DNA from: Tessaracoccus lacteus
Lineage (GTDB): Bacteria; Actinomycetota; Actinomycetes; Propionibacteriales; Propionibacteriaceae
NCBI RefSeq assembly: GCF_029917005.1
Contig: NZ_CP123967.1
Coordinates: 868,001-932,000 of the forward strand
Length of the DNA: 64,000 nucleotides
Direction: 5' to 3'
The notes below the pieces were generated by a model. It ran no database searches, was not told where the DNA came from, and saw only the letters and a program-made list of their open reading frames with translations. The translations under genes and the position numbers were made by a program. The stretch's first letter is position 1, and each line of letters begins with the position of its first letter. Shown one piece after another: positions 1-8,241 of the stretch.

Positions 1-159
1 GTGGTGTTCATCTCCTCCGAGTTCAGCGAGGTGCTCCGCCTCGCCGACCGCATCATCGTCCTCAAAGACCGCGACAAGGTGGGGGAGATTTCCAACGGTC
101 CGGGCGTCACCGTCCAGACCGTGGTCGAGATGATCGCCTCGGCCGCCGAGGACGACTGA
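1..159 (+). CDS. sugar ABC transporter ATP-binding protein, C-terminal end only
   Basis: The reading frame is open from the first base and ends at TGA 157-159. It encodes the last 52 residues of an RbsA/YtfR-type sugar importer ATPase. The visible piece begins with VVFISSEFSEVLRLADRIIV, the H-loop side of the second nucleotide-binding domain, and ends with a short acidic tail. It is closely similar to the end of the complete ATPase at 1425-3011, so two sugar-importer ATPases of the same family sit in tandem here. Everything upstream, including the Walker motifs, lies outside the window, so the substrate cannot be inferred. Confidence 0.85.
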   Translation: MVFISSEFSEVLRLADRIIVLKDRDKVGEISNGPGVTVQTVVEMIASAAEDD

Positions 160-202
160 CGCCGTCGCAGCGGACCGTGACCTAAACGTTATCTGAAACC
201 CC

Positions 203-245
203 TTGTCTTCAGGTGGCGTGTTACCGGTAATGTTCCCGGTAACAC
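203..245 (+). promoter_or_regulatory. tandem LacI-type operator and probable promoter of the sugar importer
   Basis: A perfect 10-bp inverted repeat, GTGTTACCGG (218-227) and CCGGTAACAC (236-245), is separated by 8 bases. It can also be read as two adjacent 14-bp sites of the TGTTACCGGTAACA type: 219-232 with two mismatches and 231-244 with one. This is the shape of LacI-family sugar-repressor operators. TTGTCT (203-208) and TAATGT (228-233) could form a promoter with a long 19-base spacer, placing the operator over the -10. No repressor gene lies in the window. Confidence 0.6.
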
Positions 246-312
246 AAAGGGCGCAGTGGTGCGCCACCAACGGACCCGGCCCAGGGTCCTCTCAAAGAGG
301 AGAACAACGAAC

Positions 313-1323
313 ATGACTCGTCGCATCGTGAGGACGGCCATCGGCCTCCTGACCACGGGAGCCCTCGCGCTGGGGCTCACCGCATGTGGGGGCGGCAACG
401 CCGGCAGTGAGGGTAGCGCCGGAACCGCCGGTTCCGGAGATGATCTCACCACCATCGGCTTCGTCGCCGTCGGCCCCGAGGGGGCCTGGCGCAAGGCCAA
501 CGAGCAGAACGTGCAGGACACATTCACCAAGGACGCCGGCTTCGACCTCAAGTACGCCCCTGCGGCCAAGCTCGATCAGAAGTCGCAGATCGACGCCTTC
601 ACCTCGTTCGTGGACGAGGGCGTGGACGTGATCCTGCTGTCTGCCACGGAAGGGTCCGGCTGGGAGGACTCGCTGAAGCGCGCCCAGGAGGCGGAGATCC
701 CCGTCATCCTCATCGACCGCGGCATCGAGCCGGATGACACCAGCCTGTACGTGACCCGCATCGCGCCGGACAACAAGGAGGTCTCGGCCTCCGTGGCGAA
801 CTGGGCGGTCTCGGCCTTCCCGGACGGGGCGAAGTACTTCACCCTCGAGGGCCCGGCCGGCGTGTCGGTCGTCAACGAGCGCAACGTCGGCTGGGACGAG
901 GTCATCGGCAGCAATGACAAGTTCACCAAGCTCGGCGCGCAGACGGCCAACTGGTCAACCGAGGAGGCGAAGAGCGTCTTCGAGACCGTGCTGAAGTCGA
1001 ACAACAACGACGTCCAGCTGGTGTTCGCGCAGAACGACGAGATGGGCCTCGGGGCGGTGCAGGCCGTCGAGGAGGCAGGGCTGACCCCGGGCGTCGACGT
1101 CAAGATCGCGACGATCGACGGCACGAAGAACGCCCTCCAGGCCCTTGCCGACGGGAAGCTGTCCTTCGTCGCGGAGTACAACCCGCTGTTCGGGGAGACG
1201 GCCCTCGACGTCGTGAAGAAGACCCTGGCCGGTGAGGATATCGATCCCTACATCATCGTCCCGAGCGAGACGTTCGATTCGCCCGAGGCCGCCTCCGAGG
1301 CCCTTCCGGACCGCAAGTTCTGA
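313..1323 (+). CDS. sugar ABC transporter substrate-binding lipoprotein (YtfQ-like)
   Basis: Periplasmic-binding-protein-like sugar receptor, predicted to be lipid-anchored on the outer face of the membrane. The ATG at 313 is preceded by AAAGAGGAG and opens a signal peptide with lipobox LTAC, followed by a Gly/Ser-rich linker. An in-frame GTG at 256 would add 19 residues that do not look like a signal peptide. The mature part (IGFVAVGPEGAWRKANEQN, GWEDSLKRAQEAEIPVILID, DRGIEPDDTSLYV) resembles YtfQ, the galactofuranose-binding protein of E. coli, more than RbsB. It is first in an operon with an ATPase and two permeases, the same arrangement as ytfQRT-yjfF. Galactofuranose is a family-based guess; another pentose or hexose is possible. 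Confidence 0.9.
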   Translation: MTRRIVRTAIGLLTTGALALGLTACGGGNAGSEGSAGTAGSGDDLTTIGFVAVGPEGAWRKANEQNVQDTFTKDAGFDLKYAPAAKLDQKSQIDAFTSFVDEGVDVILLSATEGSGWEDSLKRAQEAEIPVILIDRGIEPDDTSLYVTRIAPDNKEVSASVANWAVSAFPDGAKYFTLEGPAGVSVVNERNVGWDEVIGSNDKFTKLGAQTANWSTEEAKSVFETVLKSNNNDVQLVFAQNDEMGLGAVQAVEEAGLTPGVDVKIATIDGTKNALQALADGKLSFVAEYNPLFGETALDVVKKTLAGEDIDPYIIVPSETFDSPEAASEALPDRKF

Positions 1324-1424
1324 CCCACGTGCCAGTCGGCAGCACCGGGCGGGGCGCCGAGCGCCCCGCCCGCCTCCCGGCGGCACGCGCGGCCGCTGAA
1401 CAACCAGACCTCAGGGAGATGGCC

Positions 1425-3011
1425 ATGACCAGCCCCATCGTCGAGATGAAGTCCATCTCGATATCCTTCCCCGGCGTCAAGGCCCTCGACGACGTGGACT
1501 TCCGGCTTCTGCCTGGAGAAGTGCACACGCTGATGGGCGAGAACGGCGCGGGAAAGTCCACCCTCATCAAGGCGCTGACGGGCGTGTACCACATCGATGA
1601 TGGCCAGATCCTCATCGACGGCAGGGACCTGAAGCTCGGCGGGACGGCCGATGCGCAGGCGGCCGGCATCTCGACCGTCTACCAGGAGGTGAACCTCTGC
1701 GCCAACCTGACGATCGGCGAGAACGTCATGCTCGGGCACGAGGTGCACGGTCCGTTCGGCATCCGATGGAAGGCAACCCATGCGCGGGCGCGCGAGGCGC
1801 TCGAGAAGCTCGGCCTCGGTCACCTGAACCCGAGGGCACCGCTCAGCTCGCTGTCGCTGGCGATGCAGCAGCTCGTCGCCATCAGCCGGTCCATGGTCAC
1901 CAACGCGAAGGTGCTGATCCTCGACGAGCCCACCTCCAGCCTCGACGCGCGGGAGGTGGAGCAGCTCTTCTCGGTGATCAGGCGCCTGCGGGACGAGGGC
2001 GTGGCGATCCTCTTCGTCTCCCACTTCCTCGACCAGGTCTACGCGATCAGCGACCGGCTGACCGTGCTGCGCAACGGCAGCTTCGTGGGGGAGTACCTCA
2101 CGAAGGACCTGGACCGGGCGAGCCTGATCGCCGCCATGATCGGCAAGGACATCGCCGCCCTCAGAAGCCTCGAAGGGGGCGGTGCGCGTGACCTCGCCGA
2201 CACCGAGGTCGTGTACCGGGCGACGGGGATCGCGCGGAAGGGTGCCATCGAGCCGACGGACCTCGAGCTCCACAGGGGCGAGATCGTCGGCTTCGCCGGC
2301 CTGCTGGGATCGGGGCGCACCGAACTGGCGCGTCTCATGTTCGGGGCGGACCGCCTCGAGGGCGGCGCCGTCGAGGTCGGGGGGGCCGCCGCGGAGGTCC
2401 GCAGCCCGGCCGCTGCGCTCCGGCACCGCATCGCGTTCTCCAGCGAGAACCGGCGCGACGAAGGGATCATCCGCGACCTGAGCGTGCGCGAGAACATCGT
2501 GCTCGGCGTGCAGGCGAAGCGGGGCTGGGCCCGGCCGCTGCCCCGTCGGGAGGCGGACGCCATGGTGGAGCGCTACATGACGGAGCTCAACGTCCGTCCC
2601 GCCGATCCGGACCGTCCCATCCGGACGTTGTCCGGGGGTAACCAGCAGAAGGTGCTGCTCGGGCGCTGGCTTGCCACGCAGCCGGAGCTGCTGATCCTCG
2701 ACGAGCCCACCAGGGGCATCGACGTCGGCGCCAAGGCCGAGATCCAGGAACGGGTGGTGCAGCTGGCGCGCGACGGCGTGACCGTCGTGTTCATCTCCTC
2801 CGAGCTGGAGGAGGTGGTCCGACTGAGCGACCGCATCGTCGTGCTGAAGGACCACCGCAAGATCGCGGAGCTCGCCAACAGGGAAGGCCTGAGCGCCGAC
2901 GACATCGTCAATATCATCGCCAGTGACGGCATCGCAGCCGCCACCAGGGCGGCGGCATCCGAGGAGGCCGTGGTGAGTGTGGAGGAGATCGCCCATGACC
3001 GGGCAGAGTGA
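1425..3011 (+). CDS. sugar ABC transporter ATP-binding protein, two NBDs (YtfR/RbsA-like)
   Basis: About 528 residues with two fused nucleotide-binding domains that power the importer. The first has Walker A GENGAGKST and Walker B LILDEPTSSLD. The second has the relaxed P-loop GLLGSGRTE usual for this family, a signature SGGNQQK and Walker B LILDEPTRGID. ATG 1425 was chosen because AGGGAG lies six bases upstream; ATG 1419 sits directly against that motif and would add two residues. The gene lies about 100 bases after the receptor gene and overlaps the start of the first permease by 17 bases, indicating one operon. Confidence 0.92.
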   Translation: MTSPIVEMKSISISFPGVKALDDVDFRLLPGEVHTLMGENGAGKSTLIKALTGVYHIDDGQILIDGRDLKLGGTADAQAAGISTVYQEVNLCANLTIGENVMLGHEVHGPFGIRWKATHARAREALEKLGLGHLNPRAPLSSLSLAMQQLVAISRSMVTNAKVLILDEPTSSLDAREVEQLFSVIRRLRDEGVAILFVSHFLDQVYAISDRLTVLRNGSFVGEYLTKDLDRASLIAAMIGKDIAALRSLEGGGARDLADTEVVYRATGIARKGAIEPTDLELHRGEIVGFAGLLGSGRTELARLMFGADRLEGGAVEVGGAAAEVRSPAAALRHRIAFSSENRRDEGIIRDLSVRENIVLGVQAKRGWARPLPRREADAMVERYMTELNVRPADPDRPIRTLSGGNQQKVLLGRWLATQPELLILDEPTRGIDVGAKAEIQERVVQLARDGVTVVFISSELEEVVRLSDRIVVLKDHRKIAELANREGLSADDIVNIIASDGIAAATRAAASEEAVVSVEEIAHDRAE

Positions 3012-4050
3012 CGGGATCAAGGGCGTGCTGAAACGTCAGTACGTGTGGGGGATCGTCGCGATCATCCTGCTGCTGGCGGTCAACGTGGCCAAAGACGCGA
3101 GCTACCTCAGCATCGGCTACAACGCGAGCAACGGCGCGCTGGTGGGCAACGTGATCGACATCCTGCGGGCGGCCGCCCCGGTGATGATGATCGCGCTGGG
3201 CATGTGTCTGGTAGTCGCGACGAGCGGGATCGACCTCTCGGTCGGCTCGGTTATGGTGGTGGCCGGGGCCGCCTCCATGGAGCTGCTCGCCGGCGCAGGG
3301 AACACGCCGGGCGCGGCGCTGACGGCCCTCGCTCTGGCGCTCGGCATCAGCGTCGTCCTCGGCCTGGTCAACGGCGTGCTGGTGTCCGTGGTGGGGCTGC
3401 AGCCGTTCATCAGCACCCTGGTGATGATGCTGGCCGGCCGCGGCGTGGCGAAGGTCATCACGTCCGGGCAGAACACGGCCGCGACGAACGACACCTTCCG
3501 GTGGATCGCCAACGGCTACGTACTCGGCCTGCCCGTCGTGTTCGTCTTCGCCGTGCTCATCGTCGTGCTGCTCGGCCTCCTGGTGCGACGGAGCGCGCTG
3601 GGGCTGATGATCGAGGCCATCGGCATGGACCCCGCTGCCGCCCGCCTCGCCGGCGTCAACCGTCGGGGCATGCTGCTGGCCGTCTATGCCATCTCGGGCC
3701 TGACCGCCGGCATCGCCGGGGTGTTCGCCACGGCGTCGGTCATGACCGTCGACATCTCCAGGACGGGCGATCAGATGGAGATGGACGCGATCCTCGCCGT
3801 CGTCATCGGTGGCACCTCGCTCGCCGGAGGCAAGTTCAACCTGACGGGGGCGACCATCGGCGCCCTCCTCATCGCCACGCTGGACAAGACGGTGGTGTTC
3901 CTCGGGATCTCGTCGTCGGCCACCCCGGCCTTCAAGGCCATCGTGATCGTCGTGCTGTGTCTGCTCCAGTCGCAGCGGGTCCGTCAGCTGTTCGTCCGGC
4001 GCAGGACCATCTCGCGGCCCGCGCCCCTGGTGAAGGAGGTGGCGGCATGA
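2995..4050 (+). CDS. sugar ABC transporter permease (YtfT-like)
   Basis: Integral membrane permease of about 351 residues from the RbsC/BPD-transp-2 family, with many hydrophobic helices. Typical motifs are visible: TSGIDLSVGSVM near residue 75, GLQPFISTLVMM, and the late AILAVVIGGTSLAGG stretch that contacts the ATPase. ATG 2995 follows GGAGGAG and lies inside the end of the ATPase gene. The last four bases, ATGA, overlap the start of the next permease, so translation of the two is probably coupled. It should form the heterodimeric channel of the importer with that protein. Confidence 0.92.
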   Translation: MTGQSDGIKGVLKRQYVWGIVAIILLLAVNVAKDASYLSIGYNASNGALVGNVIDILRAAAPVMMIALGMCLVVATSGIDLSVGSVMVVAGAASMELLAGAGNTPGAALTALALALGISVVLGLVNGVLVSVVGLQPFISTLVMMLAGRGVAKVITSGQNTAATNDTFRWIANGYVLGLPVVFVFAVLIVVLLGLLVRRSALGLMIEAIGMDPAAARLAGVNRRGMLLAVYAISGLTAGIAGVFATASVMTVDISRTGDQMEMDAILAVVIGGTSLAGGKFNLTGATIGALLIATLDKTVVFLGISSSATPAFKAIVIVVLCLLQSQRVRQLFVRRRTISRPAPLVKEVAA

Positions 4051-5072
4051 GCTCCGCAACCGTGACCCGACCCGAGGCCCCGACCGGCGCCAGGACCCGG
4101 CCCCGACTCCGCCTTGACCTGCTCCCCACCCTCGCCGCGCTCGTCATCTTCGTGGGCATGGTGATCTACGGGGAGGTGGCCTACGGGCGCATCGTCCAGA
4201 TGAGCACGATCTCGAATCTGCTCATCAACAACGCACACCTGATCGTCCTGGCCGTCGGACTGACGTTCGTCATCCTGACGGGGGGCATCGATCTGTCGGT
4301 CGGCGCCGTGATCGCCTTCAGTTCGGTCTCCGGCGTCATGCTGATCAACGCCGGCTGGAACCCCTGGCTCGTGATGATCGTGATGATCCTGATCGGCGCG
4401 GCGTTCGGGCTGGCTTCGGGGGTCCTGATCCAGTACTTCAACGTGCAGCCGTTCATCGCGACGTTGGCCATGATGTTCCTCGCGAGGGGGCTGGCCTCGA
4501 TGCTGAGCACCAAGCCGGAGCGGCTGCCGGACGAGTCCGCCTTCAGGGTGCTCGCCGAGCAGTGGAAGATCATCGACGGCCCGAAGGTCAACGACCTCGT
4601 GATCACGCCCGGTGTCGTCGTGGCGCTGCTCGTCGTGGTGGTCGCCTTCTTCATCCTGCACCGGACCCGGACGGGCCGCACGGTGTATGCCATCGGCGGG
4701 TCCGAGCAGTCCGCGCAGCTCATGGGGCTGCCCGTGCACCGGACCAAGATGTGGGTCTACGTCATCAGCGGGCTGCTCGCCGGCGTCGCCGCGGTCATCT
4801 ACACGGCGCGGCTCGGTATCGCGCAGAACATCACGGGCATCGGCTGGGAGCTGGACGCGATCGCTGCCACCGTGATCGGTGGAACCCTGCTGACCGGCGG
4901 CGCCGGGTTCGTGCTCGGCTCTGTCGTCGGCGCTCTGGTACTGGGGCTGATGAACGTCCTGATCACCCGCGACGGCACGGTGCCTCCGGAGGCGACGACC
5001 ATCATCACCGGCGGCATCCTTCTGGTGTTCGTGCTCCTGCAACGGGCGGTGCTCGCGCGCAGGAACCAGTGA
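4047..5072 (+). CDS. sugar ABC transporter permease (YjfF-like)
   Basis: Second permease of the importer, about 341 residues. It is paralogous to the preceding gene (TGGIDLSVGAVIAF, NVQPFIATLAMMF, IAATVIGGTLLTGG), with a Pro/Arg-rich cytoplasmic N-terminus before the first membrane helix. Start ATG 4047 overlaps the previous stop (ATGA), with GAAGGAGG just upstream. It ends immediately before a strong hairpin at 5073-5099 that may terminate the operon. Two different permeases plus one double ATPase is the arrangement of the ytfT-yjfF systems, unlike rbs, which has one permease. Confidence 0.9.
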   Translation: MSSATVTRPEAPTGARTRPRLRLDLLPTLAALVIFVGMVIYGEVAYGRIVQMSTISNLLINNAHLIVLAVGLTFVILTGGIDLSVGAVIAFSSVSGVMLINAGWNPWLVMIVMILIGAAFGLASGVLIQYFNVQPFIATLAMMFLARGLASMLSTKPERLPDESAFRVLAEQWKIIDGPKVNDLVITPGVVVALLVVVVAFFILHRTRTGRTVYAIGGSEQSAQLMGLPVHRTKMWVYVISGLLAGVAAVIYTARLGIAQNITGIGWELDAIAATVIGGTLLTGGAGFVLGSVVGALVLGLMNVLITRDGTVPPEATTIITGGILLVFVLLQRAVLARRNQ

Positions 5073-5099
5073 CGCATCCCCCTATATTGGGGGGATGCG
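5073..5099 (+). terminator. perfect 10-bp hairpin spanning the end of the importer operon and the next start codon
   Basis: CGCATCCCCC (5073-5082) pairs perfectly with GGGGGATGCG (5090-5099) around a 7-base AT-rich loop. The right arm contains the ATG at 5095 and most of the ribosome-binding purines of the glycosyltransferase gene. It could act as a terminator or attenuator of the importer operon, or hide the start codon in the mRNA. No T-run follows, so classic intrinsic termination is not assured. Confidence 0.5.
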
Positions 5100-6237
5100 G
5101 ATAGCCCAGCTCGCCAACTTCGTCGGCCCCACCTCCGGGGGGATGAAGGTGGTCATCGAGGAGCTGGGCAAGGGGTACGTGGCGGCCGGGCACACCCGGA
5201 TCTTCGTGGCGCCGGGGGAGCGTGACGAGGTGACCGAGACCGAGGCCGGCATCCTCGTCACCGTCCGGGCGCCAAAGGTCTCCCAGCAGTACCGCATGAT
5301 CTTCCGGCCCTGGCGCGCCCTCGACGTGCTCGGCCGGTTCCGGCCCACCTCCATCGAGGTCTCCGACAAGTGGACACTGTCCCCGGCGGGCCGCTGGGCG
5401 AGCCGCAACAACGTCGGGTCGGTGCTGTTCAGCCACGAGCAGCTGAGCGACATGCTGTCCATGTGGGCCCGTCGCTCCTTCGGAGTGGAGACCGCGGTCG
5501 GCGCCCTCAACCGGCGCCTCGCGAAGGAGTTCGACCGCGTCGTGGTGACAAGCCGGTACGCGGCCGACGAGTTCGAGTCCACCGGCGCACAGCTGGAGCT
5601 CGTCCCGTTGGGCGTGGATCTCGACATCTTCCACCCTGCGAAGGGGACGCCGGCCGACGACGGTCTCCTGAAGCTGTGCTACGTGGGGCGTCTGTCGCAT
5701 GAGAAGAGCCCACAGCTGGCCGTGGCCACCGTCGTGGAGCTGCACCGTCGCGGCCGCCCCGTCCGGCTCGACCTCTACGGGACCGGCCCTGACCTGGCCG
5801 AGCTGGAGGCTCTTGCGGGTGACGCCCCCGTCCACTTCCACGGCTTCGTCGCAGGCCGCGAGGAGGTCGCCCGGCGCATCGCGGCGGCCGACGTGTCCCT
5901 GTCCGTCTGCCCGGCGGAGACCTTCGGACTCGCGGTGCTGGAGGCACTGGCCTGCGGGACGCCGGTGGTGACGTCCAACCGTGGCGGTGCGCACGAACTC
6001 GTCGACGCGTCGTCCGGCGCGTCCGCGGACCCGGACCCCGAGCTGCTCGCCGACGCCGTCGAGTCCCTGGTGCCGCGCCTCGGGCCCGAGCTGCGGGAGG
6101 CCGCCCGCGCTCGCGCGGAGCAGTACAGCTGGTCCAGGACGGTCCGGCAGATGCTTGACCTGCACAGCCGCCTGGCCGATGAGATCCCCGACGCGTCCGT
6201 TCGAGGGTTCGGCCATCGAAGAGGGGAGATGCGATGA
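5095..6237 (+). CDS. GT4-family glycosyltransferase
   Basis: A 380-residue GT-B glycosyltransferase of family 4, related to PimB/PimC-like actinobacterial enzymes. The N-terminal half starts with MRIAQLANFVGPTSGGMKVV, where the Gly-rich loop sits after strand 1. The C-terminal half has YVGRLSHEKSPQLAV and the donor-binding EX7E motif from E275 (ETFGLAVLE), followed by GTPVVTSNRGGAHELV. It transfers a sugar from an activated donor, probably to a lipid or glycan at the inner face of the membrane; the acceptor is not evident. Its start codon lies in a perfect hairpin. It overlaps the next gene by four bases (ATGA). Confidence 0.85.
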   Translation: MRIAQLANFVGPTSGGMKVVIEELGKGYVAAGHTRIFVAPGERDEVTETEAGILVTVRAPKVSQQYRMIFRPWRALDVLGRFRPTSIEVSDKWTLSPAGRWASRNNVGSVLFSHEQLSDMLSMWARRSFGVETAVGALNRRLAKEFDRVVVTSRYAADEFESTGAQLELVPLGVDLDIFHPAKGTPADDGLLKLCYVGRLSHEKSPQLAVATVVELHRRGRPVRLDLYGTGPDLAELEALAGDAPVHFHGFVAGREEVARRIAAADVSLSVCPAETFGLAVLEALACGTPVVTSNRGGAHELVDASSGASADPDPELLADAVESLVPRLGPELREAARARAEQYSWSRTVRQMLDLHSRLADEIPDASVRGFGHRRGEMR

Positions 6238-6842
6238 GGCTCAGGTGGACTGCGCTCGGGGCGCTGGGCATCGGCCTGATTCCCGTGTGGGCCTTCGCGC
6301 CCCCGCCCGGGCGCACGGACCTGCCGGACACGGTGGACGACCTGGTTCGCGCCTGCCGGGGTTCCGGCGCGACGGGGCGGGACCTGGTGGACGTCGCGAT
6401 CGCCCAGGTCGCCCGCGCCTACCCCGTGCACTCGCTGTGGCATCTGTGGGAGACGCCGCGTCGCTCGCTGGCAGCCCACCGTGGCTGGTCGCATCAGTAC
6501 AACACCGTGCTGCTGCTGCTGTTGCGGGAGCTGGGCTTCGAGGTGCGCCTCGTGCACGCCGCCCGCGTCAGAGGCTTCGGCCTTCCCTGGTTCCTCGCAG
6601 GCCACAGCTGGGCCCAGGTCAGAACGGGGGGCCGCTGGCTCGATGCCTGCGCCTCGCAGCCCTCGAGCCGGGCAGGCCACCCGCCCTTCGTGCCGCTGAC
6701 CCCGGTGCTTCCGCTCCGGAAGGTCACACGGTGGGCGGTGGGACTGGCGCTCGTGCCGTTCGTGATCGGAGCCGTGTGGCGCGCCTGGCTGACCGGCCGC
6801 GACGTGGCCGACTGGGTCTACGGCGACCGCCCGGCCAACTGA
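6234..6842 (+). CDS. transglutaminase-like protein lacking the catalytic Cys
   Basis: A 202-residue protein with a hydrophobic N-terminal segment (residues 5-22) and a second near residues 163-180. The middle resembles the transglutaminase-like fold: GWSHQYNTVLLLLLRELGF matches the helix that normally carries the nucleophile, GHSWAQV supplies His124 and WLDAC supplies Asp137. The nucleophile position appears to hold Ser86 instead of Cys, so it may be inactive or use another chemistry. The start overlaps the glycosyltransferase stop, suggesting a shared transcript and related function in envelope glycan or glycolipid work. Function is otherwise unknown. Confidence 0.6.
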   Translation: MRLRWTALGALGIGLIPVWAFAPPPGRTDLPDTVDDLVRACRGSGATGRDLVDVAIAQVARAYPVHSLWHLWETPRRSLAAHRGWSHQYNTVLLLLLRELGFEVRLVHAARVRGFGLPWFLAGHSWAQVRTGGRWLDACASQPSSRAGHPPFVPLTPVLPLRKVTRWAVGLALVPFVIGAVWRAWLTGRDVADWVYGDRPAN

Positions 6843-6854
6843 CGGCGGACGCGA

Positions 6855-6884
6855 CGCGGGCCCGGCCGGTCGGCCGGGCCCGCG
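6855..6884. terminator. GC-rich hairpin between convergent genes
   Basis: GCGGGCCCGGCC (6856-6867) pairs perfectly with GGCCGGGCCCGC (6872-6883) around a four-base loop, and the outer C6855-G6884 pair extends it. It lies between the end of the transglutaminase-like gene and the end of the convergent superoxide dismutase gene, so it probably serves as a bidirectional terminator. Confidence 0.7.
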
Positions 6885-6910
6885 GGGCTCAGGTGGGGGA
6901 CTGCTGCGGA

Positions 6911-7522
6911 TCAGTAGCTGATCTGGGCGGCCTTGGCTGCGGCCAGACGCTGCGCGACGTCGTCCCAGTTGACGACGTTCCACCAGGCGTTGACGTAGTC
7001 GCCCTTCACGTTCTTGTACTGCAGGTAGAACGCGTGCTCCCACATGTCGAGCTGCAGGATGGGCAGCTGGCCGACGGGGAGATTGCCCTGCTGGTCGTAC
7101 AGCTGGTTGATGTTCAGACGCTTGCCGAGGGTGTCCCACACGAGCATGGCCCAGCCGGAGCCCTGGATGGAGTTCGCGGCCGCCGCGAACTGGCCCTTGA
7201 AGCCGTCGAACGAGCCGAAGAACTCGCCGATGGCCTCAGCCACGTCGCCGGTCGGCTCTCCTCCGCCGTTCGGGGAGAGGTTCTTCCAGAACACGGAGTG
7301 GTTGATGTGGCCCCCCAGGTGGAAGGCGAGGTCCTTCTCCAGCTTCGGGATGGCCCCGAACTCACCCTTGTCGCGCGCCGCCGCCAGCTGCTCGAGCGCG
7401 TCGTTGGCGCCCTTGACGTAGGTGGCGTGGTGCTTGGAGTGGTGCAGCTCCATGATCTCCGGAGCGATGTGCGGCGCCAGTGCTCCGTAGTCGTAGTCGA
7501 GGTCGGGAAGGGTGTAGGTCAT
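6911..7522 (-). CDS. sodA: superoxide dismutase (Mn/Fe family)
   Basis: A 203-residue cytoplasmic enzyme that converts superoxide to hydrogen peroxide and oxygen. Metal ligands are visible at His27 (ELHHSKHH), His75 ([10 protein letters not shown]), Asp159 and His163 ([12 protein letters not shown]). ATG 7522 gives the conserved start [10 protein letters not shown] with GGAG upstream; longer starts add unrelated residues. The gene stands alone, 128 bases downstream of the rRNA methyltransferase gene. TAGTAT near 7580 on the minus strand is a possible -10. Mn versus Fe use cannot be decided from sequence by eye. Confidence 0.96.
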   Translation of the reverse strand: MTYTLPDLDYDYGALAPHIAPEIMELHHSKHHATYVKGANDALEQLAAARDKGEFGAIPKLEKDLAFHLGGHINHSVFWKNLSPNGGGEPTGDVAEAIGEFFGSFDGFKGQFAAAANSIQGSGWAMLVWDTLGKRLNINQLYDQQGNLPVGQLPILQLDMWEHAFYLQYKNVKGDYVNAWWNVVNWDDVAQRLAAAKAAQISY

Positions 7523-7650
7523 GTGTGACTCCATCCGTTGGGCTCGCGTCCATAGCAGAACGCTCTGACCCATCCATACTAGGGGCCCGGTTCGGTACAC
7601 AGGCCGGGTTTGGGGCCATCGCGTTGCGCTGACGGGGAAACGTGGAGGCC

Positions 7651-8241
7651 CTAGCCGCGGGCCACCTTCAGGACCCGGAACCCCTTCGCGGAGGCGATGC
7701 GCACGGTCGGGTACCCCTGCCCGGTCAGCCACCGCTGCAGCGAGTCGCCGCCGAGGTTCTTTCCGACGACCAGCCACGCGACCCCGTCGGGGGAGAGGCG
7801 GGGCAGCCACGTCAGGAGCAGCTCGTGCAGGGCCGCCTTCCCGATGCGGATCGGCGGGTTGGACCAGATCTCGTCGAACGCTGCCTCGGTGGGCACGTCC
7901 TCGGGCCGGCAGGCGACGAGACGGTCGTCGACGCCGTGCCGGGCCGCGTTGGCGAGAGTCAGCTCCACCGCCAGGTCGTTCACGTCGACGGCAGTCACCT
8001 GCAGTCGGGGGGAGGCCACGGCCAGCGCGACGGCGATCGTGCCGACGCCGCAGCCGAGATCGAGCACGCGGCCCTCGGCGGGCGGCTCGACCTCCCGCAG
8101 CAGCACCGACGTGCCCAGGTCGAGCCGGTGCCCCGAGAACACGCCGGGGGCGGCGGTGAAGGTGAGCTCACGCCCGAAGACCGTCGCGGTGAACTCGTGG
8201 GTCGGCCCCGCCTGATTGGGGGTCTCGAAGTAGTGGCTCAT
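7651..8241 (-). CDS. RsmC-like class I SAM-dependent methyltransferase
   Basis: A 196-residue Rossmann-fold methyltransferase. Motif I is [16 protein letters not shown] (around residue 60), the acidic strand end is VTAVDVND, and the catalytic motif IV is SNPPIR, which is typical of N-methylation of an exocyclic base amino group. It resembles the catalytic half of RsmC, which methylates 16S rRNA G1207. It overlaps the stop of truA by four bases and is third in an apparent trmB-truA-rsmC operon of RNA modification genes, which supports an RNA substrate. Confidence 0.8.
   Translation of the reverse strand: MSHYFETPNQAGPTHEFTATVFGRELTFTAAPGVFSGHRLDLGTSVLLREVEPPAEGRVLDLGCGVGTIAVALAVASPRLQVTAVDVNDLAVELTLANAARHGVDDRLVACRPEDVPTEAAFDEIWSNPPIRIGKAALHELLLTWLPRLSPDGVAWLVVGKNLGGDSLQRWLTGQGYPTVRIASAKGFRVLKVARG

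Noticed and set aside
1248..3020. Long minus-strand open frame opposite the sugar ATPase and other similar antisense frames (for example 3984-5042, 50778-53099 and 57100-59412)
   Set aside because: They mirror real genes in GC-rich DNA, are rich in Arg, His, Asp and Gly without recognisable motifs, and lack sensible starts.
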